This document shows, one piece after another, positions 11,123 to 21,088 of a stretch of 64,000 bases of DNA (the stretch's first letter is position 1; every line of letters starts with the position of its first letter). The notes below the pieces were generated by a model, which saw only the letters and a program-made list of their open reading frames with translations, searched no databases and was not told the origin of the DNA. The stretch is taken from assembly GCF_964204865.1 (NCBI RefSeq), contig NC_135252.1:21473383-21537382 (forward strand), read 5' to 3'. A program made the position numbers and the translations under genes. The stretch comes from Styela clava (taxonomy: Eukaryota; Chordata; Ascidiacea; Stolidobranchia; Styelidae).

Positions 11123-12773
11123 TTAGAAAAAGGGGGATTTTGAAGAAAGGCAAAAGAAAAGGCAGGACCATTTCAACAAATTCTGTTAACTTGTATGCGT
11201 TGCAATATTAATTTGCAGTTGTCAGCATAAACATTTATCGTGTCTTTCGACTAGACAAAAACACATTGTTGCTTACCGATTATGGTTCCTGAGTAAATCA
11301 AAATTACTTTCCTTAATTTAAAACTGCTATTTAATTGGATTAAAACAAGGCATGAATAAATCTGAATTTCACAGATAAATTATATATACTAAGGCCGTAG
11401 ATTTGACACTTGACAAACACATTAATAAATTCGTTGTCCAATTCCATTCCCTTTGATAATTTTGGAAGGCTTAGAAAGTCGCTGATAACGTGCGCGACTG
11501 CATTTCGTTTAAATCGCCAATTGTTTTCGTCAGCGTGACGTGTTTTTAAGACTGTAAACATCTTTACGTCGGTGTTTATATTCCCCAATTCACAAATTTC
11601 CCCTGGCTTATGCATGTGTTTTTCCACAAGGACGACGATTTTTTGTTCTCGTACGGAATTGTGTGTTCATTGTAAAAAACAATTTAGTATACTCATATAA
11701 TCATTAGCAACGAGATGCTAAATAAAATATTAAAACTAAAATCGAAAACGGAAAATAACACCATAAGTTTTGTTTGAGCAGACCTGCGACAGATTAAAAA
11801 CGATTTTTCATACATTGTAAATCACAAAATTTGATGTTATGTTAGGTTTTCTTTGGAAATCATACAATAGTCACTTAAATCGAAACACAGTCAACTGTGC
11901 GCGCGATGTCCCTTTTTATCCATTGTGAAACTACCGCCAGGGCTGCATGCGCGTTTTTCGCGGTATGTGACGACATTTTAGATAATTAATGAAATGTATT
12001 TCACTAAATTTTTATTGTAATAAAATTACATTCAACCCAATTGAGCCAAAACAAGGCATTTCAAATATGCCCGCATCCGTCATGGATTGCGCAATTGTAA
12101 ATATTGAGATTTTCGTAAGGGCGATATCTTGCTTAAAAATAGTCTTGAGTGCTGAACGAAGAAACTCTAATACGACAAATCCAAAGATTGCCAAATGCGA
12201 TCTAATCCATTTATAGTTGGCAGTTTAGCACTTATTTTATGTTATTTTAGAATAGTAATCTTTCATTTTAGTAATCGTAATAGTTAATTTCGACTCAAAG
12301 GCGAGTAACGATGAACACAAATAAATTATTATGACAATACATTTCAAATGCTCGCATCGGCCACGGATTTAATATTTTACGCAACAGAAAACTCGTTATT
12401 CATTAAAAAAGTCTTTTTTTAAAGAATGACCTAATTGCGAAGAATGCTCCACGAGAATTTCTGATTCCAATTCTAAACCCTCTCCTCCTTTTTAAAAATC
12501 CTAGCTGTGCACCTGCTATAGTTGATGTCATATTTGAATTACCGCCTCGTTGCCATATTTCGACGCTACTGTTGTCAAATATTATGAAGACTTCTTTGAA
12601 AAGTTACAAAATTATCCGAGTCAGTATTTTAAAAGTTATCGAATAGCTCGCGGAGCCCCTACGTTTCTCTCACGGAGCCCGAGGGCTCCGTACGGAGCAC
12701 TTTGAGAACCTATGCTTTAGACAAAACTTGAATATACTGGTAAATTTAGTTTAGATATAGAACTGGAGATAGA

Positions 12774-13368
12774 ATGAGTAAACGTAAAACATTTACCGTG
12801 ATGATTAAGAGAAAGAAATCAACGGCATCAATCGAAACGAAGGGTTAGTGTTTTGCGCATTGTAGCTTTTGTGAATGTGACATTATCCTGGAATTCATAG
12901 GTGAAGCAGTAATTTCTGCTTCAATGCCACTCAGAAGCACAGGAACATTGCTCAAAAAATTCATTCAAACTAATTTATAAATCACTTTTTCAAGAGTTAA
13001 TGATTATACAAGAGTCGCATTGGCCTGAATACATTTTGTTTATTACGCTTGTTCTATGTTATCTTATTATTATTATGCTTATTTTTGGGTTCATATCGAT
13101 GGTAGCCTCGATGGTACCCACTTTTTTGAATGATATCTTAATTTTTTTTCAAATGCCTGTAGTTTATTACAAATTTATATATTCTGTATGATTGTAATAA
13201 TGTAACAATTACAAATTTACAGGAGGAATAGTGCATTTCAGGTGTACTCATGGTGTCTGCTACTTTATGAAGTATTTACTTCGCCAGGAAAGTGCAAGAG
13301 ATCATGTCGATGGTTTATTAGCTTTCATACTTCAGCCCAATGTTCATATTTCAGACATAGCATCACAG
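12774..13368 (+). CDS. KDZ/HMGXB3-like transposase exons (HGV module), copy B
   Basis: Duplicate of 7592-8186: basic start exon at 12774 and the HGV exon at 13223-13368 with the same splice signals. The only clear change in the HGV exon is NVY to NVH. This copy lies on the same strand and about 780 bp upstream of the first exon of the Ulp1 gene, so the two may belong to one transcription unit. Confidence 0.5.
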
Positions 13369-14147
13369 GTATGGAGGTTTACTTAAAAAAAGTTTTACAA
13401 CAAAAAAGTTTTATTCTTTAAAAATGGTTCATCGCAATTTCATTGCAATGAAAAATGTATTTATTACACTTATTAGCAATTCAGGCAGGGAGGTTATTGA
13501 TCTATTTCAGACACATACTTTGTGAGTTGTATGTAGCATTTTATGCCAGTTATAATTAGTTGATAGCTGGTTGAATAGAGTTAATCCTGCTCTAAGGCCC
13601 TGTCATAAAGATAGATCATCTTAAAAAGTTGGCAGAGAATTTTATTTTATTTGTTGATTGAAGATTGATCAAAACTTGTTACGGAAGTAAAAGCCAGTGA
13701 TTTATACCCATAAATCATACACTTTGTTGCCACATTTTTTAGATATTTCGTTTGTTCGATGTCTACTGTGAACTTTACGTTCATTAGTGATGTGACCTTG
13801 TATCTGCAAAATGAAGCCTTAAATGGTAAGTTTGTACATCATCTGAAACGTTGCTGTGGTGATTTTGAAGTTGTTGTGAGCAAGGTATTTCAGTACCAGT
13901 TATCAAAGGTAAAAAATTACGTACTCTGCTTCAGTTTAGATAGATATATAGTAATCTTGGTTGGGAACTTGTGTGGTTTTATTTAGCTTCTATCTTGAGA
14001 CATTTCAGAGATTTGCTAGTTGTCATGTTCTATGAATTGAGTTGAGTATTGTAGTGGCATTGAATAATTTCAAATATTTGATTGATTTTCTGAGCAATCA
14101 TCATGGGCCGAATTTTGTAAATATTCACAAGTTTTAACATGCTTTAG

Positions 14148-16436
14148 ATCGCAGACTGCTTTCGACACAGACAGAACAACGATCCACGGAGGTAGGTGTT
14201 TGTCAGTCGATTCGGTGTTATTTTTACTTTTTACAATTTTTTATAATATGATATTTTCGTTGAAACGAAAAAGGTTTCGTGTATTTTTGTTCAAAGGTGG
14301 TACTAATTTTGCTTCGTAGTCGATGCTTGTCGTTTTTTTGATAAGTACTTTTACAAGTATTGCACCAATCACATATAAAGTCTATAATCTGTTTTGAATT
14401 TTATCTTTTTCAGATTGGAGGTGATTGCTCTTTGACATTTTGAACAAATGTGTAAAACATATTTCGTGGCATGGGCTTAGTGATTTGTATTCCACCATAC
14501 ATACTGTTGGCTATAAAAAAAATTTGGGAAGGCTTTTTTTTACTCTCAAAGAGGTTTTAGTGGATGTTTTTTCTATATAATCCTAAATTATCATTTTTTA
14601 TTGGTATGTATTCGATATAATACAATGTTGTGCTGTTTAATGTGCATAAATACATGTTCATTTTTATGAATATATATTTTTACTGTTTGCAGACTGGCGT
14701 CTGCCTCATACTGCTGATGACAAACTGTCATCGCGAACTTCTGTGGTAATTGCTTTTTGTCTGTCTTTTTATTTGATTTCCGATTTGAATAAAATTCCAT
14801 ATCTGATATAAAATTACAATTTATGTTTAAAGGGATGCTTCATTACAGTATCTTCCTAGTTGTACATTTGGTTCTTACTTGTCAATATTAATGATATAAT
14901 TAAATTTTAGGTAGCTGAAGTTTCATCGAAGAAGTTCGATGATAAGTCGAAAAGCAATGAGGTCCTGGACAACACTTGCAAATTGAATATTGAAATGTCA
15001 ATTTTTTATTCAAGTTTCAAATTTTTCTCACCATCTTTTAAACAGCAGAGTCTCTTTCACCCTGAGCAAGAGTAACAAATTTACTCCAAAAGGTGCTCAT
15101 TTATCAAAAGTTACAAAGTTATCAATTTTTTTTATTCAATGTGGCAAATGTCCCGGTTAATTGGTAATTTGAACTGTTATTAGGAAAGCACTTTCGAATG
15201 AAAGAACTATTCGGTTGTTCATGTTGGACGAAAAGGATCTGCCAGAAATCATAATTGCAGCACACGCTGAAAGAAAAATCTGGTTGAAAGGATTCATGTC
15301 ATTGAAACCACACTCTTGGATGATGAACGAAGTAAGTGATATCATTAATAAATAAAAAAATAAATAAAATTTTATGGGCTAACACTTTTTTTACGTTTCC
15401 ATTCCAATGTTCTGTCCAGCAAATGTAATATATAAATGATATTTTTCTAGTTGAATATATTTAAATTGATTATACTAATTGAAGATTGGAAAACAAATTT
15501 GAATTTTCATCAATAAAATGATGAGCATTTACTATCACTTCAATATAGGTGTATGAATTTACTAAACTAATTTTTTTCCTCATTGTTATAGGCAATCGAA
15601 ATTTACATAGCAATAGGGGCGTCGCACTGCACCAAAAAGGTTTACATCGTGGATTCCTTTTTGACAAAAAACATCTTAGAACGATAATCATTCTTGGATT
15701 ATGAACTTATTGTCGAGATATGGAATGTCAATAATGAACATTGGTAACTTTTGGTATTGCCAACTTCGATTTTCATTCTCTTGATTATCTACTTAAAACT
15801 TATAAAGTTATATGAAATTTTTTTGTTAGGTTATCAAGATTACTGATTATTTAGTTTATTTACTGGATCCAAATGGAAGCAACTTAGAAGAGAGAAAACA
15901 AGCCGAAAAAAGTGTTAGCTATAATTCCACTTTTCATACAATATGACAGATTTGTTTACAATAATATCTGTTTGTCAAAGTTTACCCTGCTTTTCATATT
16001 TCAAGTGAATATCTGCAGTTAGGAGAGAGAATGGGAGTTTTGGAGACAGATTTACAGTTCAAAAATGGGATAATTGAACATCCAAAACAATCCGATGGTT
16101 TCAGCTGTGGGCTGTTTGTATGAAGGTAAGGTTATACGGAGTTTCAAGCCATTTCCAATAAGCATATTATTATAATACTGAATGTTTTATTCAGATAGCA
16201 GGAAGGGTATTAAATGATGGCTCCGGTCACATTGGTTTCCGATCCACTTTAAACGATTTAGCTCAGTACAGACAAGATATAGCAGAAAAAATCTTGGAAT
16301 TTTCTGGTATGTGTTAATGAATTGATAGTGTATGTAGTGTATTTATTTTAAGTCTATATGTATATTTGTCTTAAATGTTTTAGATATGAAAGATGTATGC
16401 AGCATATGTGACAGTGCAATATCTCATGGAACTTGA
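14148..16436 (+). pseudogene. Ulp1/C48-type SUMO protease-like gene (multi-exon, partly degraded)
   Basis: C48 cysteine proteases cleave SUMO or similar tags; several DNA-transposon groups also encode them. Exons with GT/AG borders: 14148-14191, 14693-14745, 14911-(15076), 15184-15331, 15592-(15748), (15830-15952), 16058-16126, 16195-16306, 16384-16436. The first three join in phase. The domain starts at SLKPHSWMMNE (15290-15330) and VYIVDSF (about 15640), then the catalytic His in NNEHW (about 15740), Asp in YLLDPNG (about 15865), and Gln and Cys in QSDGFSCGLFV (16095-16123). It ends with a helix LAQYRQDIAEKILEF and a last exon CSICDSAISHGT, stop 16436. An in-frame TAA follows ILER (about 15688), a TGA follows GLFV at 16124, and the join after NNEHW does not keep phase, so it is probably inactive. 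It may share a gene with the HGV exon upstream. Confidence 0.65.
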
Positions 16437-16989
16437 GTTTGTTTTCACATTTATTTTTTAGGCTCTGAAAATTATGAATATTTATTGTTCAAATGTTACC
16501 TACTTCTGGTTGATTGACATTTTGTTCCATTGTTTAATAAACTTATTAGCATAATCATGTAGCTTGCATTTTAAATATAAACATGAACAGGTATATCACA
16601 TACCTCTCAGACATCTTGTTAAACAATTCTGGATTGTATTGACATAAAAACCATTTGGCAACGATTTCATGAAGACATGATTTTCTATCTCCAAATAAGG
16701 GACATACACAAGACCATCGCCCGTTTTCATTATCCCTCTGAGGCGACCAAAGGGACAAAAATACGACACTTCAGAAAAAACTGAAAAATATCTCTGCCTC
16801 TTAGCGTATCCCAATGCGCCAAAATCCGCATAAGCTTTCAAAATTTCGTCGCCAAGTACACATTCATTCCAGATATTGATACATTCTTGCTCTCTTCTTG
16901 AATTAATTACGGTCCATTTTCTCAAACTAGAAAGAAAAGCTCTGTCCAATGTTTTTTGAACATAAATGGGGGCTAACAACCCACTAGAT

Positions 16990-18363
16990 CAGCGTTTCCC
17001 AAACTGTGTTCCGCGGAACACTAGTGTTCCGTGAGCGTCTTCCGAGTGTTCCTTGGAAAATGGATCGAAATTACGACTAAATTGGTCGCCATCGCGATCG
17101 TGAAGTTGGCGACCGTTCAATATCGCGTCACCGTCGGCCTAACCTTTCGAGGGTAGTGGTATTATCGTTAACTGTCCGCCTAGTTTGTTTACTGTCTAGT
17201 TCATTATCAAGTTACACTAATCATTTTGGTTTTGCTATTTACTATAGGCCAGTGGTTCTCAAACTTTTTGAAAAGTTATGCATAACGGCCCCCGTACAAT
17301 TTTTCTGATGACTCGCGGTCTACGAAAGAAATGGGAGCAAACAGCAACGCGGTATATCAAGCATTCATATATTGAATGACATTGACACAGTTCAATGAGA
17401 TGATTGCTCTTGCTTGGCTCCAGTTCTTCTATCTTGGGTTCTGTTTTGGATAATGCAACTTTCATATCGTAACTCACGTTCATTCTGTTTCAACATTTTG
17501 TTTCAATAGCGAGTAATGAAGAAAAAGCTGCCTCACATTCGTAAGTTGTTGCAAATGAAATGATCATTTTTAGTGCTATCTCAGCAACATCAGGATAAGA
17601 CTGTGGTTTTTCTTTCCTCCGGAACTTATCACAGCTAAACCAAAATTTGAATCGTTACATCTAAATACGCTCTGATCTCCTGACCTGCCACGTTTACCAA
17701 CGTCTGTTACGTAATAATGTCTTCGGTAGAGCGTGTCGTGCTTTGGAGAAACACTGTAAAAGTATGACATCAAAATTTTACTTCAAATCAAAGTGCTTCT
17801 GTGCCGAGGTTAAAGTTGTCTCGCGGTCCCCCTAAAATCGCTTCGAAGACCCCTAAGCGACCGCGGACCCCAGTTTGTGAACCAATGCCATAGGCAAACG
17901 TGTAAAGGTAAAAAAAAAAGTCAGCTCTTCGCCCCCCATCTCTGACTGATTTTACTCTGAAATGCTGAAAAAACTACTCATGTTCGCTAAACTTGATTCA
18001 GCAGATAAATAAACTGCAGGTCTGCAGCTCGCGAAAATGCAGCAAGAACTTCTATCTCCGTTGTTACGTAACATCAAAGGCATTATGTAATAGAAAGTGA
18101 ACGACATAGAAAGGAAAAATGAATACCGGTATATTGATTCATATACAGAGCATTTGCAATATGTAAAACATTCATTCATATTTTAGTTATACTTAACACA
18201 ATTTTGTTTGTTTTCGCGGTGCATTTGACGACTTTAGTGCGTCGCGGCACACCCTTTGGGAACCGCTGAATTGCACCATTTTTACCCTTTCATTTTTTGG
18301 TGTTCCGCGAGGCGAGATAAAAAACGTAAGTGTTCCGTGGTCAAAAAAGTTTGGGAAACGCTG
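16990..18363. mobile_element. hAT transposon (1374 bp) with perfect 8-bp target duplication
   Basis: The ends are CAGCGTTTCCCAAACT and its complement AGTTTGGGAAACGCTG (16-bp perfect TIR). It is flanked on both sides by CACTAGAT (16982-16989 and 18364-18371). Near both termini GTTCCGCGGAACACTA / TGTTCCGTGGTC words extend the inverted repeat. It carries no intact transposase and contains a second hAT. It splits the SWIM gene exon. Confidence 0.92.
17250..17887. mobile_element. Nested hAT element with ZBED5/SCAND3-like transposase remnant
   Basis: Imperfect TIRs CAGTGGTTCTCAAACT and CATTGGTTCACAAACT are flanked by ctataggc / ccataggc (7 of 8 identical). On the minus strand around 17400-17560 the residues YECEAAFSSLLAIETKC and NVSYDMKVALSKTEPKIEEL are readable. 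This is the C-terminal hAT dimerisation region as found in ZBED5/SCAND3-like domesticated transposases. A stop codon and truncation show it is dead. Confidence 0.8.
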
Positions 18364-18574
18364 CACTAGATGAATATGCCACCATGTAAATTCGTCTTTG
18401 CTTATCAACACAGATACACAGGACGGGTGTTTTGTTTTATAGAATGTGCAGACTCGCCATGCCGGCGTAATGTGATAAGATGTAAGAAATTTTTTCCACA
18501 AAAACGACACTCATGACTGATTAAAGTTTCTTCTTTTTTCTCTGGGAATGGAAGTAAATTGCTTCAACAAAAGA

Positions 18575-18912
18575 ACATATGCCCTTGCAATGTCAAATTA
18601 TGAGTTAGATTGACTATGCACTACATCTCAATACTGGTTAAAGATGCAGTGAACAAAATAATACCAAATGCATAATACACTAAATCTAAACTGCGAATGC
18701 AATAAGTTCATGGAAACTTATGCACTTGCTATGTCAAATCACAATTTAAATTGAAATGTATATCTCAATACTGGTCAATGATGCGCTGAACAAAATTATA
18801 CCAGCTGCATAGTACTCTGACCAAAGCTGAACAAAATAATAACAGTTGCAAAGTACTCTAATCAGAGCTGAACAAAACGACAACATAGGCATAGTACTCT
18901 AAATCTAAATTT
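18575..18912. repeat. Minisatellite with two period lengths
   Basis: Two ~130-bp copies (words ATGTCAAAT..., ATCTCAATACTGGT.AA.GATGC, GAACAAAAT.ATACCA) run into three shorter ~50-bp units of GCTGAACAAAA(T/C)...GCATAGTACTCTAA. It lies in noncoding DNA, probably an intron of the minus-strand zinc-finger gene. Confidence 0.7.
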
Positions 18913-19846
18913 TCAAGGCTATTCGATAAAGAAAACTTGGTCATCTTTCCAGTAGAACAAAAACCAAAAGTAGCTGTAAAACAAAAAGTAGGCGTCACAA
19001 AAAAAAATTTATTATAAATGTTCGGTGAAACAAACCTTCTTCACAGTTTCTAATTTTTCCAGTATTGAAGTGATCTGTATTCGAATTACTGCGTTCATCT
19101 GTAATGGAGTGTTTTGAATTGAATTATCAATCAACTTTCATCTCACACGTTCCAACATTAATTCAATTACATATTACAAGTATTTCTTAAATGCAATTGT
19201 ATGAAGTTAATAAAAAATTTACAATAACTCCACAAAACTTATAGTTTGATTCATTACTTCAAAATTTACTCTATTCATTAAATTCATTTTTTACAACCAC
19301 CAAAGTCTGAAGTAGGTCAGATGAAATGTTACAGGAATACATTTGTGCTAGTGTGCAGCAAGTTTCTTAAATCGAAAAGTAATTCTATTCTGGCTACATT
19401 AACCTCGCGTTACACTCTTGCGGATCCACTTGAGCTAGTAAAGCAAGGAAAGGTAGCTGGTCTTGCGTAACCCCAACATACATATGTATGCATACAGATT
19501 TGATTTAATGGAACATTAGGTTAAAAATCTATCATGTTCAAAACCGTCCGTCCCCTGGCTGATATAAATATATACGATGCTACATACCATGCGTACACTC
19601 TATTTATAGATTGTTTTCATGCCGGGTTCCTTCATTATTGATATGTTTACCTGCAACAATAACTGATGTAAACAAGCTTTCTACTAAATTAGATAAAAAT
19701 CTATAATAATTTATTTTCAAAACACACCTTTCGAATCAAACTTTACTCTCAGACTGTCTACCTTTAATTTCAACGCATTTCCCATAAACAAAAAATATAG
19801 CTATGTTCAGCTAGTACAAAAAATTTAGGCAGACTAAACAAAAAAA
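18913..19846. other. AT-rich noncoding stretch (probable intron)
   Basis: No ORF, RNA gene or terminal repeat could be supported between the minisatellite and the MITE at 19847. If the finger-SWIM gene model is right, this is intron. Confidence 0.35.
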
Positions 19847-20054
19847 GTGCTACTCTCGTAGAATGTGAACCAAGTTAAGGTTAGGCCATTATTTCATGTG
19901 GAAATACTGTGGGAAGCACCTGACTAGTTTCCGAACTCGTGATGAAACTTAAATAAGGAAAATTGGAATAAAATTATGGGCTAACCCTAACCTGGTACAC
20001 ATACTTACTATGTTCTTGTGTTCACCATCTTGGTTCACATGTTACGGGAGCGCC
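19847..20054. mobile_element. MITE, GCTCCCGAAG family, divergent copy
   Basis: Left end GTGCTACTCTCGTAGAATGTGAACCAAG and the complement of the right end GGCGCTCCCGTAACATGTGAACCAAG form an inverted repeat. Related copies lie at 28968-29187 and 40687-40804. No coding capacity. Confidence 0.6.
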
Positions 20055-20492
20055 AAAAAAGTATGTTCAAAACAAATATTACAAACTTGCCGTCGCCTTA
20101 AATAAGTAAACATTTAACCGACATATCAAACAACAACTTAGATGTATACGAGTGCCAAAAATATTTAAAATGCAACCTCAATACCACACTGACAACTTTA
20201 TGTCCGCGAAACTAAACTATAAATGTAAACTAAAAGATAGCACAACAGGATGTAACGATATGTAATCTAATGAACAGCCTAAACTCATACAAACCATTCA
20301 ATCTGTTCCGATGCCGCTGCATATGTACTTTTCTTCCGTAAACGTTAAAACAGAAAGGACACTGGAAATGGCTCCTGTCTGATTCTTGTTTGCTTCTCCT
20401 GCTGTAGCATTCTTCTTTTCGACACAACTAAAATACAATAACTAAATATAAACAAATATAATACTCTGAATAGCTCTTCGGAATACTTACCA

Positions 20493-21035
20493 ATGAGTCC
20501 AGGACTAAAAGAGTTTATGGATAATCAATCCCAATCCATGAAGGAGATTAAAGATGAACTGTCAATCATCAAAAATTCTCAAACATTTCAATCCAAGAAG
20601 TTTGATGATCTGTTAATACACCAAAAAACAGTTGATGAGCAGCTAAAATTGCAAAACAAAAAAATTCAATATTTAGAAGATCGTGTCCTGGATCTCGAAG
20701 AAGATCTTTGGTATTTAACGGAGCATGTAGAAGATCAGGAAAGACGCTCCAGGCTTGAGAACTTAGAGTTCCACGGAGTACCACCATTACCAAATGAAGA
20801 TACTGACAAGCTGGTGCTGGAGATTTCAAAGCTCATAAAAGTAAACATTCAACTGAGTGACATCTCGTTTAGTCATCGGTTCCCTACTCGCAATCGCAAA
20901 AACCATCCCCCCATCATTGTCCGATTTACTAACCGGAGAATTCGCCATAAAATTTTCGCCGGCAGAATACGAAAGAATAAATTGACGAACACCTTAGATA
21001 TTCTTGAAGAAGAAGATCTTCAAAAAATCAAATAG
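20493..21035 (+). CDS. LINE ORF1 (coiled-coil RNA-binding protein)
   Basis: A 180-residue intact frame. Residues about 10-80 are heptad-rich (many K/E/L/I, e.g. KKIQYLEDRVLDLEEDLWYL) and predict a coiled coil for trimerisation. It is followed by RRSRLENLEFHGVP and an RRM-like part with SFSHRFP and PPIIVRFTNRRIRHKIF, the usual order of L1/CR1-type ORF1 (transposase_22-like). The protein binds element RNA to form the retrotransposition particle. It is shorter than typical ORF1 proteins, so the 5' end may be truncated. It stops 54 bp before ORF2. Confidence 0.7.
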   Translation: MSPGLKEFMDNQSQSMKEIKDELSIIKNSQTFQSKKFDDLLIHQKTVDEQLKLQNKKIQYLEDRVLDLEEDLWYLTEHVEDQERRSRLENLEFHGVPPLPNEDTDKLVLEISKLIKVNIQLSDISFSHRFPTRNRKNHPPIIVRFTNRRIRHKIFAGRIRKNKLTNTLDILEEEDLQKIK

Positions 21036-21088
21036 GTTAGACTATTTTTCATTATGCCTTCATTTTTTCTATACTTTCATAATTATCC

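Larger units (their letters stand above)
10209..14053 (+). repeat. Tandem duplication, copy B
   Basis: Second copy of the unit at 4993-8871. It lacks the first part of the THAP exon because it starts directly at a hAT terminus. It continues on its right into the Ulp1 gene, whereas copy A runs into unrelated spacer, so copy B is in the more original context on the right. Confidence 0.9.
16555..20427 (-). pseudogene. C2H2 + SWIM zinc-finger gene of the KDZ/HMGXB3-like family, broken by hAT insertion
   Basis: Three coding islands read leftward. (1) 20427-20290: a basic start and a C2H2-type finger, FQCPFCFNVYGRKVHMQRH. (2) 18510-18372: a second finger, CRFCGKNFLHLITLRRH, followed after a frame change by LCICVDKQRRIYMV. 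(3) 16979-16611: FSVFSEVSYFCPFGR, a frameshift near 16745, then the SWIM finger WSCVCPLFGDRKSCLHE (C-x-C ... C-x-H) and AKWFLCQ, ending at donor gtatgt. The order finger / CVD...IYMV / SYF..GR / SWIM is that of HMGXB3-like (KDZ-related) proteins as I recall them. Islands 2 and 3 were one exon before a 1374-bp hAT inserted. Two frameshifts plus the insertion make it a pseudogene. The part that should follow SWIM is not found on this strand. Confidence 0.65.

Noticed and set aside
6807-14000. Short open frames conserved in both duplicates (6807/11989, 7818/13000, 8577/13759)
   Set aside because: The whole 3.9 kb is near-identical, so conservation is uninformative; except near 8577, no splice or domain evidence supports them.
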